Source of the DNA: Rana temporaria
Lineage: Eukaryota > Chordata > Amphibia > Anura > Ranidae
Direction of reading: 5' to 3'
DNA length: 64,000 bases
NCBI RefSeq assembly: GCF_905171775.1
Contig: NC_053501.1
Span: forward strand, 71,407,901-71,471,900
The position numbers were made by a program, and so were the translations under genes. Under the pieces are notes generated by a model, which was not told where the DNA came from, searched no databases, and saw only the letters and a program-made list of their open reading frames with translations. Numbering within the stretch: the stretch's first letter is position 1; each line of letters starts with the position of its first letter. Below are positions 1 through 10,700 of the stretch, piece after piece.

Positions 1-1689
1 TAAAGAGCCTTTTTTTTTTAAGACATGGTCAGTAGTGCAGGCTACAGTGTGACTGGTGTGTGAATGTGTGGGTGACATTCCTGCCGGCAAAGGGGTGTCA
101 CCCTGGGTCGTAGGGGAGACCACCAGGCATCTCTAGACTGCTCTTCCCTCAGCAGACGGGGTAGCCTCTGGCAGGGGGGGGACTGTCTGGTTCGGGGGTC
201 AGGTCATCACGTATGTCAATCTCCAGGCCCTTTCTCATGGCGTAGGTGTGCAGCACGCAACATGCACCGATGATATGGCACACAAAGTTTGGGGAATACA
301 ACAGGGTCCCCCCGGAATTATCCAGGCATCGGAAACGGGACTTCAGGAGGCCAAATGTGCGTTCCACCACTGCACGGGTGCGTATGTGTGCAGCATTGTA
401 GTTTCTCTCTCCTCAGGTTTGGGGATCCCGGTATGGAGTCAGGAGATGGGGCCCAAGTGCATATGCCGAGTCACCTGGAAGGGAAAAGACAGGAGGATGT
501 TAGCCATGCATGTGCCCCTTGTGATGTCTGCATCATGGGGGCAGACAGTCATGCCTGACTCCCATGTCACTCACCAACCAGCCAGCTGTACCCATACACG
601 TTCTGTTCAAATTCTGTTGGGATGGTGCTTTGACGGTATATGTAGCTGTCGTGGCTGGACCCGGGGTGTTTGGAACGGATGTGCCATATGAGGCATTGGG
701 CATCGGCTATCACCTGTACATTGATGGAATGCCAATGCTTACGATTGCGGAACATGTGCTCTGTGGCACGGGGGGGCGGTAGTGCCACATGTGTGCAATC
801 AATGGCCCCCACGGTGCGTGGGAATCTGGCAATTCTGAAGAAATCCTGCATTGCCTTCTGCCGCAGGTGCTCATGGGTGGGTTTGATAAAATGGAGGGAC
901 ATGCGTCTGAGGATTGCGGGGACAACTTGGTGCACACATCTGCTCATGGTGGATTGTGACATCCCAGCCACGACTCCACTTGTTCTTTGAAAAGATCCAC
1001 TTGCAAGGAAATACAGTGTTGCCAGTACCTTGACCAGTGGCTGCACTGCATGTGAGCGTTGTGTCTTGCTGGTGATGTCATCATGCAAGGCTGTTGCTAA
1101 TTCCAGGATGGCATCAGAGCTGAATCTGAAGATGCGATACACCTCTGAATCACCCATGCCAAAGACGTTCATGCGCGTGCGATATATTCTCTCCCGTGCC
1201 CTCCTACGTGCCTGTGGACGCAGAAGTAGTGCTAGGAGCACGGCTGCCCCTGGCATGTTGGCATACAGATGTGTTCTCCTGCAAGTGTGGTTGCTCAGCT
1301 CGTCCGTAACGGTGCTGCTGCAGCTACTCTCCAGCTGACTTGTGCAAGTCTGGTGTAAAGTTACCCCTGCTTTATGAGGGGTAACTTTAGGCCGGGCCTA
1401 CAACTTACACGCACCGCGCGTAGCCTGCGCCGGACGCGCGTATGTTAGTGAATCGGCGTATCTCCCTCATTTGCATATTTGCATAGGAAATCAATGGGAG
1501 CGCCAGATGCGTTCAGCGTAAATATGCGCCTACGATACGCCGGCGGAGGAAAGTTATGTCGGTCGGGAGAAGCCTATTTTCAGGCGTATCTAGTTCTGTG
1601 GGTACGGCGCAAAGATACGACGGTGCACATTTACACTTACGCGGCGTATCTCGAGATACGTCGGCGTAAGTCCTACATGAATCTGGCCC
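1..1689 (-). mobile_element. Autonomous-type PIF/Harbinger element, left part outside window
   Basis: The right terminus is at 1689 and reads inward as GGGCCAGATTCATGTAGGAC on the minus strand. It is followed by a subterminal hairpin built from GATACGCCGCG and CGGCGTATC. The element contains a Harbinger transposase gene. A short hairpin (GTTACCCCT and AGGGGTAAC) lies at about 1361-1390. The other end and any Myb-like partner gene would lie left of base 1. The subterminal sequence closely resembles MITEs elsewhere in the window, for example the right end of 24021-24509. Confidence 0.75.
149..1256 (-). pseudogene. Harbinger transposase (HARBI1-like), two exons, one in-frame stop
   Basis: DDE nuclease of the PIF/Harbinger family, which would cut and paste the surrounding element. 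Exon 1 (1256-575) carries a helix-turn-helix-like N-terminal region and the first catalytic Asp in GAIDCTH (about residue 153). The frame stops at 567, but a good donor (GTGAGT at 574-569) and acceptor (TTTTCCCTTCCAG ending at 475) define a 100-bp intron. Joining 575 to 474 restores the second catalytic motif GDSAY, then RAVVERTFG with the catalytic Glu (about residue 265). The joined frame is 1008 nt, about 335 residues, the usual length. A TGA at 415-413, possibly a decayed CGA, interrupts exon 2, so the copy is probably dead. Coding and splicing are inferred from sequence only. Confidence 0.8.
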
Positions 1690-2067
1690 ATTGATTTTAT
1701 ATTGGGCTTCCATCTTAGATAGAAGATTGGTGGAAGGATCGTCTACAGGAAATCCTGGACCCCTACTACTATTAAAGGAACAGGTTCACCCTATTCCTTA
1801 ACCAGCTACTTGTCTTAGTGAGTATTTATGTGCAGCAAAATAAGATTTTTTTGTTTAGATTGCAAGCATTGTCGCCTAATGCCTAGTGATTATTGATAAA
1901 TTACTCTCACCTGTTGTTGAAGGACACGTTGTGTTTGAGTCACTCTCCCACGCACCTGGCACGCTGCCAATAATAATCCTGTAGGAATCTCGTATCATGT
2001 GAGTGAAGTCTTTTGACCTTATTCTATACATGGAGAGTTATTTACTACCTATACTATCTGATAGGAT
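1690..2067. other. No recognised feature
   Basis: AT-rich flank between the Harbinger terminus and the fold-back element. I see no ORF, RNA gene or repeat signature. Confidence 0.5.
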
Positions 2068-2236
2068 TATAAGCTGTATAAAGGGCAAAAAGTAATAAAA
2101 TTCCTACGAGCCTCAACCAACCCAAAGCCTAATTGACATTACTAACCAGCTGCAAGTATTACACACGTCTCATAAGCTTGTGCACATAGCAAAAAATAGT
2201 AAGTTATATGCTGCGCTCTGAAATACTACACAGTAA

Positions 2237-2942
2237 GCCCGGATTCAGAAAGAGTTTACGTCGGCGTATCTATTGATACGCCGTGTAAATTCTAGGATGC
2301 GCTGGCGTATCTTCTTTCTGTATTCAGAAAGCAAGATACGCCGAAATTTGGCTAAGATACGACTGACGTAAGTCTCTTACGCTGTTTTATCTTAGTTGCA
2401 TATTTACGCTCGCCGCTAGGTGGCTCTTCCGGAGATTTACGCGTAGAATATGTAAATTAGGTAGATACGCTGATTCAGAAACGTACGTCGGCCCGGCGCA
2501 TTTTTTTACGTCGTTTACGTAAGGCTTTTTCCGGCATAAAGTTACCCCTGACATGAGGCGTAGCCAATGTTAAGTATGGACGTCGGGCCAGCGTAGAATT
2601 TTGCGTCGTTTGCGTAAGTCGTTCGCGAATAGGGCTTTGCGTAAGTTACGTTCACGTCGAAAGCATTGACTATTTGTGGCGTAATTAGGAGCATGCGCAC
2701 TGGGATACGTTCGTTAGAAACGTCATTTACGTGGGGTCACACTTAATTTACATAAAACACTCCCACATCTTCCATATTTGAATTAGGCGGGCTTACGCCG
2801 GCCCTTATACGTTACGCCGCCGTAACTTCGGGCGCATAATCTTTCTGAATACCATACTCGCCTCTCAAAGTTACAGCGGCGTAGCGAATAGGAGATACGC
2901 TACGCCCGCCTAAAGATACACAATTGTATCTGAATCCGGGCC
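2237..2942. mobile_element. Harbinger-type MITE (GCCCGGATTCAGA termini)
   Basis: Terminal inverted repeats GCCCGGATTCAGA and TGAATCCGGGC are flanked by TAA on both sides (2234-2236, 2943-2945). The uninterrupted opposite arm of the fold-back (6715-6745) shows the site with a single TAA. The interior has the TACGCCG/CGGCGTA hairpins typical of this family and no coding capacity. Confidence 0.88.
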
Positions 2943-2974
2943 TAAATGCGTACTGGAGGATAAATAAACACAAA

Positions 2975-3613
2975 GGGCCAGATCCACAAAAACGGGCGTA
3001 TATTTAGGCGGGCGAAGAGCATCTCATATGCGCTACGCCGCCGTAAATCAGAGTGGCTAGTAGGGTATCCACAAAGAACTTGCTCCCATATGTGGGCCGG
3101 CGTAACGTAAATCTGCCGGCGTAAGCCCGCCTAATTCAAAGTAGGCTTGGAGTGGGCGTGTTGTATGTTAATCTAGTATGACCCCACGTAATTGACGCTT
3201 TTAACGAACGGCTCATGCGCCGTCCGTGGACGTATCCCAGTGCGCATATGCGAAATCACGTCGCAAATAGTCAATGCTTTCGATGTGAACGTAACTTACG
3301 CAAAGCCCTATTCGCGAACGATTTACGTAAACAACGGGAAATTCGATGCTGTCCCGACATCCATACTTAACATTGCGTACACCTCATAGAGGCAGGGGTA
3401 ACGTTACGCCGAAAAAAGCCTTACGTAAACGACGTTAAAAAATTGCACCGGGCGGACGTCCGACGGCGTACCAAGACGTATGTCGGTAGGATCTAGCCCA
3501 CATTCAGGCGTATCTTGTTTTGTGGATACAAAACAAAGATACGACGGCACATCGTAGAACTTACGCGGCGTATCAATAGATACGCCGCCGTAAGTTCTTT
3601 GTGGATCTGGCCC
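2975..3613. mobile_element. Harbinger-type MITE (GGGCCAGATCCACAAA termini)
   Basis: Ends GGGCCAGATCCACAAA and TTTGTGGATCTGGCCC are flanked by AAA on each side. The opposite fold-back arm again lacks the insertion. It is the same family as 48963-49692 in opposite orientation; the last 70 bp match the complement of that copy's start. Confidence 0.88.
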
Positions 3614-3914
3614 AAATTGTGTTAATGTGACATGATTAACATAAAGGTGATATGAACAATAATGAGTATAAAACCATGTAAATCAAAACATTAATAATAA
3701 TAAAGTGCTCCTGTGCATCCAAGTGATTTATTTCACAAATATTAGTGTCCAGTGGGATATAAAGAACATCAGTAGTCCCACTTTAAATAAATTCCAAAAA
3801 GTGCTTCTCTGCAAAAGCAAGTCTTATTAAGGAAAACAATATTGTGACAATCCTGCCAAGAGTCGTGCTAAAGTGCATATGCGTATCCAGTTATAGCACT
3901 GTTGGTATGCTTAT

Positions 3915-5408
3915 TAGTGTTGAGCAGAATACGCCATATTCGATTTCGCGATATATCTCGAATATATAGTCGAATATTCGAGATATATTCGCTAAATTCG
4001 AATATTCGTGATATTTTATCGAAATGAAATGATTGCGAATTTTCGCTATTGCGAATGCGAAAATAATTGCGAAATTTCGATAACTGCGGTAGGAGCACTC
4101 TGATTGGCTCAGAATATTCTTGATATTTTTTCGAAATTTCGCAAAATGCGAATGCGATATTTACTGCGCAATTTCGACAAATGCTGTAGGAGCACTCTGA
4201 TTGGCTCAGAATATTCGTGATATTTTACAATACAAAATAATTGCGAATATTCGGCAAATGCGGAAGGAGCACTCTGATTGGCTCAGAATATTCGTGATAT
4301 TTTACAATACAAAATAATTGCGAATATTCGGCAAATGCGGAAGGAGCACTCTGATTGGCTCAGAATATTCTTGATATTTTACAATACAAAATAATTGCGA
4401 ATATTCGGCAAATGCGGAAGGAGCACTCTGATTGGCTCAGAATATTCTTGATATTTTACAATACAAAATAATTGCGAATATTCGGCAAATGCGGAAGGAG
4501 CACTCTGATTGGCTCAGAATATTCTTGATATTTTACAATACAAAATAATTGCGAATATTCGGCAAATGCGGAAGGAGCACTCTGATTGGCTCAGAATATT
4601 CTTGATATTTTACAATAGAAAATAAAAAGTGTTTTGCATTGGTGGTGAATCTTTACTCTATCCATCTGTCACAGCCGTTTGTCAATCAAACACCTTGAAG
4701 ATTGAACACGTTCATGCTGCATGCTTTGGACTTTTTTTCACTTCACATATCAAAGACATTTTTATGAAAGATTATTTTTCTATTATTGGGACTATATTTC
4801 TTTATATATTTGTTTCACTGTGTATTTCACAAGTTATTTGCGCTTGCTTATTTTATAATTTGCCCACATGTCTTGTCACTAGACATATTTTTTATTCTTG
4901 TAGAGCGACTCCATTTTCTGTCTTGTATTAATTTATGTTGTATAACATTTTTGAGTTGCTGCTGTATTCTCCCCTTTTTTTAAGGTATGCGCAATTTTTT
5001 CCTTCTTACAAAAAAAAATAATATCAAACATACAAATATTCATAACAGAAACATACACAAAGCCCCCCCCTTTTGCATCAGAGACAATCAGAGTTCTCCT
5101 ACCACAGTTATCGAAAATTCGCAATAATTTTCGCATTCGCATTAGCGAAAATTCGCAATTTTTTTTTTTTTATATTCGGCAACATAAAAGGATCGCCTCA
5201 GCTTAGCTACTCGGCCCAGGGTCTCTAATCATACCAGCAATGCTTTTAGACGTCGATAGGATGTGATCTGTTTTAAAAATAAAATTGAAAAAATTTGAAT
5301 ATTCGGAATCGCGAATATTCACCGCGAAATTCGAAATATATCGCAAATACTCGAATATGCCATATTCGAGCCGAATATTCGCAATACGAATATTCGTGAG
5401 CAACACTA
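3915..5408. mobile_element. Non-autonomous hAT element with 8-bp target duplication
   Basis: The exact 8-bp direct repeat ATGCTTAT lies at 3907-3914 and 5409-5416. Termini are TAGTGTTGAGCAGAATACGC and the complement of TAGTGTTGCTCACGAATATT, followed by an extended GAATATTCG-rich imperfect inverted repeat. Inside are a 77-bp tandem array and an AT-rich middle. No transposase frame is present. The 8-bp duplication and terminal motif support hAT. Confidence 0.88.
4127..4620. repeat. 77-bp minisatellite inside the hAT element
   Basis: The marker GATTGGCTCAGAATATTC recurs at exact 77-bp spacing (GG at 4203, 4280, 4357, 4434, 4511, 4588). Units are nearly identical; an older, diverged unit precedes the array at about 4106. 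Confidence 0.93.
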
Positions 5409-6088
5409 ATGCTTATATATCAATGCGTCTGAAAATGATTGGTGTTGCAGATCATGCATTGGTGCACTTATTCCGGTGACCCCCTAGGTATTAAATGCTC
5501 ACCTTGGAGCGTGTGACCTAGCAATTACACTCGGTCACTACACGCTTGTGAACCACCCCTGAGTTCTATAACAGGATCCTGGGCTTCTAATGCATTTTTC
5601 AGGAATAATGGGGAATAAAAAGCCTTGATAGTGTGATATTGTTTAAAAAGTTTTATTAAACAAGTAAAAACAACCTCCCAGTGGGGTACTCACATGTACC
5701 AGGTGCGCCAGTGCACCACTCTATGATGTGAAACAATACACCGGCTGGTGTTGGAATGGTATGCGCTTCCTCCTTGGCAGATAGACTGCCTGTCGTACCG
5801 TCCTGGCCCCAGCCCATTGTAAGCCCAGGATCCTGCTACCATTATAGAACCCAGGGGTGGTTCACAAGCATGTAATGACTGAGCGTAATTCTAGGTCACA
5901 CACTCCAAGGTATGCATTTAATACCTAGGGGGTCACCAGAATAAGAGCACCAATGCATGATCTGCAACACCTATCAATCATTTTTAGACGCATGGATATA
6001 TAAGCATACCAACAGTGCTATAACTGGATATCATGCATATGCACTTTAGCACAAATCTCAGCAGGATTGTCACAATATTGTTTTCCTT

Positions 6089-6473
6089 TATAACATAGTT
6101 ACATAGTTAGTCAGGTTGAAAAAAGACACAAGTCCATACAGTTCAACCACAAAAAAATAAACAAACAAAAAAAAAAACACAGTACAATCCCATACACCCA
6201 ACTCCATACCCACAGTTGATCCAGAGGAAGGCAAAAAACCCCATCAGAGCATGATCCAATTTGCTACAGCAGGGGAAAAAATTCCTTCCTGATCCCCAGA
6301 GAGGCAATCGGATTTACCCTGGATCAAATTTACCTACAAATCTTAGTACATCGGTTATATTCTGTACATTTAGGAAAGAATCCAGGCCTTTCTTAAAGCA
6401 ATCTACTGAGCTGGCCAGAACCACCTCTGGAGGGAGTCTGTTCCACATTTTCACACCTCTTACTGTGAAGAAC
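6089..6473 (-). mobile_element. CR1/L2-type LINE 3-prime end fragment
   Basis: On the minus strand it encodes the end of a LINE reverse-transcriptase ORF (FFTVRGVKMWNRLPPEVV, then FKKGLDSFL), followed by a 3-prime tail ending in GACTAACTATGTAACTATGT. The same tail occurs after the longer LINE copy ending at about 21780. It is inserted in the right arm of the fold-back element; the left arm shows the empty site. Confidence 0.82.
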
Positions 6474-6800
6474 AAGACTTGCTTTTGCGCAGAAGCACTT
6501 TGCGGAATTTATTTAAAGTGGGACTACTGATGTTCTTTATATCCCACTGGACACTAATATTTGTCATATAAATTACTTGGATGCACAGGAGCACTTTATT
6601 ATTATTTATCTTTTGATTTACATGGTTTTATACTCATTATTGTTCATCTCACATTTATGTGACTCACGTCACATTAACACTATTTGTGTTTTGTTTTTCC
6701 TCCCGTACACATTTACTGTGTAGTATTTCAGAGCGCAGCGTATAAGCTGTATAAAGGGCCCTGTTGCATCCATGGAGAATCTAATTTGGAATTATACATC

Positions 6801-6995
6801 AGACAGGAGGCTCGTATCTATGCATTAATCCTTCTTTATTAATGCTCACAGCAGAAAAGTAAAAACATCTTACTGTAATATTTAAAGAAAAAAAAAACTG
6901 TAAGAACTACGTATCCCAGCAGCCCCTTGGCCTTAGCCACTCCCATCTTAGTGCCTATAAATGGGGCTGCCTTCTCCTGATTCTTCCTCTTTCTT
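6801..6995 (+). repeat. DIRS left inverted terminal repeat
   Basis: About 195 bp, starting AGACAGGAGGCTCGTATCTA and ending in a pyrimidine-rich CCTCTTTCTT stretch. It is nearly identical to the complement of 12392-12586. It includes CCTATAAATGGGG at about 6955, a possible TATA-like promoter element. The outermost bases (6789-6800) are not part of the shared repeat. Confidence 0.92.
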
Positions 6996-7757
6996 TCTGC
7001 TCACGGCAAAAGATAAGTAATGAATAATAATTTGTATTGAAATTTCCTTATGGATTAGAATATATAGATATTGATATTGATAATATTTTGAATATAATCG
7101 ATTAGCATTATTCGATTTATGTTATATGGTATTTTCCTGTATTATTGTTTTGTCCTGAGGGGTGCTGGCTGTCAGGTAATAGGTACAACTATCCTGATCC
7201 CGGCGCTACACATTCTTCCCCTGTGCCCTTCTGGCACGAACCCTCATCAGCGCCTGCACACTTGTCCTGAGACGCTGCGATAAGCAGCGTCCTTCATCCG
7301 CACCCACCCCTCCTCTCCCTCGATCGTACTCCCCGCGGCGCCATCTTACATCCTTCCTTCCCTCAGGAAGGTTTTCGCGCCGTAGAGGGGGGCGGACCCT
7401 CCGCCTCCCTGCGACCTATCCGCAGTGCCGCTCCCCCGTCCAATCGCGACGTGCGCGGGACTCGGGGGGGCGGAACTGCACCATTCTCCAACCTATTGGA
7501 GCGCTGGGGCCGTAGTCTCGCGAGACTTCGCCCTACAACGAGATCTGCAGGCTCTCCTCACCGCAAACTGTCAGCGCTGCTGTACGGAGGTTGAGCCTGC
7601 AGACGAGTGAGTCACCCTTCTCATACCCTTGGGAATTCTATTCCCCGACCACGGCCAACAGATTTACCCCACATAAATCTTCTGGGAATTTGATTCCTGA
7701 CAGCTTATTTAATTAATTAAAACGATTACCCTTATTAAGATCTACATTATTAGCAGC
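6996..7757 (+). other. DIRS 5-prime leader
   Basis: GC-rich region after an AT-rich start, ending at the gag ATG. Small open frames occur but look like chance. Leader/promoter function is inferred from position. Confidence 0.5.
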
Positions 7758-10700
7758 ATGACAGAAGAGGGCTCCCTTCCCATCCCAGAGCAGGAACTGC
7801 TGATAGAACCCACGCAGATGCTGAATGCTGCCCAACTTCAAGACATTATAAATAGGTCTATACAATCAGCGTTAGCTGCAGCTGCCACCGCTTCTAGAAC
7901 CAAGCCAACTCTGACCCCCCCTGAACCCATGCCACAGGCCACGGTACCGACCGTAAAAAAGGGGAAAGCTTCTCAAAAGAGGAAGCATACGGTGGCAGCC
8001 TATGACTCCCCGGCAGGGGAAGTAAATAATATGCTCAGAGCAGATCCCTACCCGGACTGCCACCCCACGCATCCGTCAGACCCCCTTCAACCCCTGGGCC
8101 TCAGGGAGTCATGTAAGAGGCATGGATCCGCAAAAAGGACCAAACCGGACTCGTATGTGTTAGAGTCAGACGACGAGTCGTCCGCTGAGTCGGCCGATTC
8201 CGAAGTCTCGGGGTCCGACTACAATGATGAGGATGCGGGGGCACCGGCACTCCTACAGGATGCCAACCCTGACAACCAGGGCAAAGATATTATGGATGCC
8301 ATGGGTGAGCCACTGTTCAACCCTGACGCTATATCCCACCCACGCTCTGGGGATTGGTCCCCCCTTCCCCACGTAGCAGAGTACGTCGAGCTGTGGGCAC
8401 GCAAATCACTGGAGAGGTCAAACCGCAACAAGCTTAGAGCGGAATGCCCCCGTCCCCACATACCTATGAAGGCTGTAAGTACACCCGAAGTGGACCCGAT
8501 CCTAACAAAATATCTGCTAAAGACGGGAAAACTCCCGAAAAAAGGCATAGATCGGTCCTTTAAGAACATACAGGACCGCATCCTGGACCTATTCGGCCCT
8601 CTGACCAAGATCCTAAATCTGGCAGAACAAGCCGCGACCACTGGCCAACAGGTTGACCTGACTCAATTACGTGGCTGGGCCCAAAGGGCCATATGTCTGA
8701 CGGGCAACGCCAATACAGCCTGCTCCGTCGAGCGCAGACGCTCTATCCTCATGCGGCTCGATCCGCAACTGGCCCATCTAGCGGAATCCGAACCAGGCCC
8801 CGCAGCAGAGGGCATGTTATTTGGTGATTCTTTAATCAAAGACATCAATAAATTTGTAGGTATGTTTAATAGCCTGGATAAAGCTCAAACGTCCCTCAAA
8901 AAAGCGGGTAACGCTAGAGTTTTTCCCCGGGCCGGCAGAAGTAGGGGCCGTTCTGCCGGCCGCTATAACAACAGCAGACCTTTCCAGAGACCAGCTGCTC
9001 AACCTCACTATAACCAGGCTCCCACCCCGTACACCACCACGGTGCAACCGGCACCGTTCTTCCCACCACGAGGCAGACCCTGGAGGGGACGCGGCCAGAG
9101 AGGATATCCTCGCTCCCGCCCGTATACCGGTGAGTACCACACACATACCCTTACCCCTCACACCTGTGGGGGGCCGTCTAACGTTTTTTACCCACGCCTG
9201 GTCTGCGATTACGGCAGATTCATGGATTCTGAATACGGTTGCAGGGTTTCAGATAGACCTCCTATCAACACCGACTCTGGGATTAATTCCCCCTCCCATT
9301 CAATTTGCGGGGCAAAATGTAACCCTGATAGACAACGAACTCAGGGATCTCATTGCCAAACATGCAGTGGTCGAAGTCGATCCCTCCTCCCCAGGTTTCC
9401 TCAGCAATCTCTTTTTAGTAAAAAAGAAAGGGGGGGGATACCGCCCGGTCATAAATCTTCGGGACTTGAACCAACATGTCGCCTATCGGCACTTCAAAAT
9501 GGAGGGCATTCATTGCCTCCGAGACCTCCTCGTGCCGGGAGATTGGTTGGTGAAGGTAGATTTAAAGGACGCATACCTCACCGTCCCCATGCATCAAGAA
9601 TCCCAACACCTTCTCCGTTTCAGGTGGTGGGGACGCACTTGGCAGTTTACATGCCTCCCGTTCGGATTGTCATCCGCCCCATGGTGCTTCACGAAACTAT
9701 TGAAACCGGTCGTAGCATCGCTGAGGAGCAGAGGAGTACGTCTAATCATTTACTTGGACGACATCCTCATAATTGCGTACTCCAAGAACCAAGCACATCG
9801 CCACATGTCCTGGACGATCAACCTTCTACAGGATCTAGGCTTCCTGATCAATCAGGAAAAATCGGTGCTCGTACCGACCCAAGAAATAGAATTCCTGGGC
9901 TTCTCGATAGATACCAACCAGGCTGTCCTTCGTCTGCCCAGCGAGAAACTGGCCCTGATCCGCAAAGAAATCAGGGCAATACTTCGCAAAGGGTTCTTAT
10001 CCCTACGCGCATTGGCCCGCATTGTAGGCCTGCTTGCGGCATCCATTCAGGCCATATTTCCGGCCCCCTTGCATTACAGGGCCCTCCAGAGGCTGAAAAT
10101 TTTACACCTACGACAGGGTCTCCGCTACGCGGACGAGATTCCCCTCTCTTCAGAAGCCCAGGTCGAACTACGATGGTGGCTCAAACATGCCACCGAATGG
10201 AACGGCAGGACAATCTTCAACTCACGTCCGGACGTCGTCGTAGAATCGGACGCGAGCCGCCGAGGCTGGGGAGCCCGACTGGGGGAGACCTCGACGGGAG
10301 GGACCTGGTCCAGAGAAGAATCCCTCTTGCACATCAACGCTTTGGAACTCTCAGCGGCACTTTTCGCTATTCAGAGTTTCCTAGCGGAAAGGTCCAACTG
10401 CTGCGTCTTATTACGCATGGACAATATTGCAGCGGTACAATACATCAACCGCTTAGGGGGCACCAGATCCAAGATACTAGCAGACATCACTTCAGAGATA
10501 TGGCACTTCTGCCTGCCACGAGACATCATCCTTATGGAGGAGTACATTCCGGGTACGTCCAACACTGTCGCAGACTGGAATTCCCGATATCTTATCGACT
10601 CCAGCGATTGGTGTTTGGACAGGCCAATCTTCGCCCAACTGAACCTACTTTGGGGCCCATTGGGCATAGACCTTTTTGCCTCCAGACTCAATCATCAGCT

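Larger units (their letters stand above)
2068..6759. mobile_element. Fold-back element with nested insertions
   Basis: Sequence from about 2205 to 5592 is the inverted complement of 5818 to 6747 once later insertions are removed. Both arms then come to about 535 bp, with a loop at 5593-5817. Shared inverted segments include the stretch with GCTGCGCTCTGAAATACTAC (2214) and the one with CAGTGGGATATAAAGAACAT (3749). A 19-bp direct repeat containing ATAAGCTGTATAAAGGGC flanks the structure at 2068-2086 and 6741-6759 and may be a target duplication. No transposase is present and the class is unknown. Confidence 0.75.

Noticed and set aside
4127..4620. Regular 77-bp repeats as a CRISPR array
   Set aside because: Units are contiguous and near-identical without unique spacers, inside a hAT element.
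7425..7610. Small frame in the DIRS leader
   Set aside because: GC-rich 5-prime leader; no similarity, and the gag ATG at 7758 fits better.
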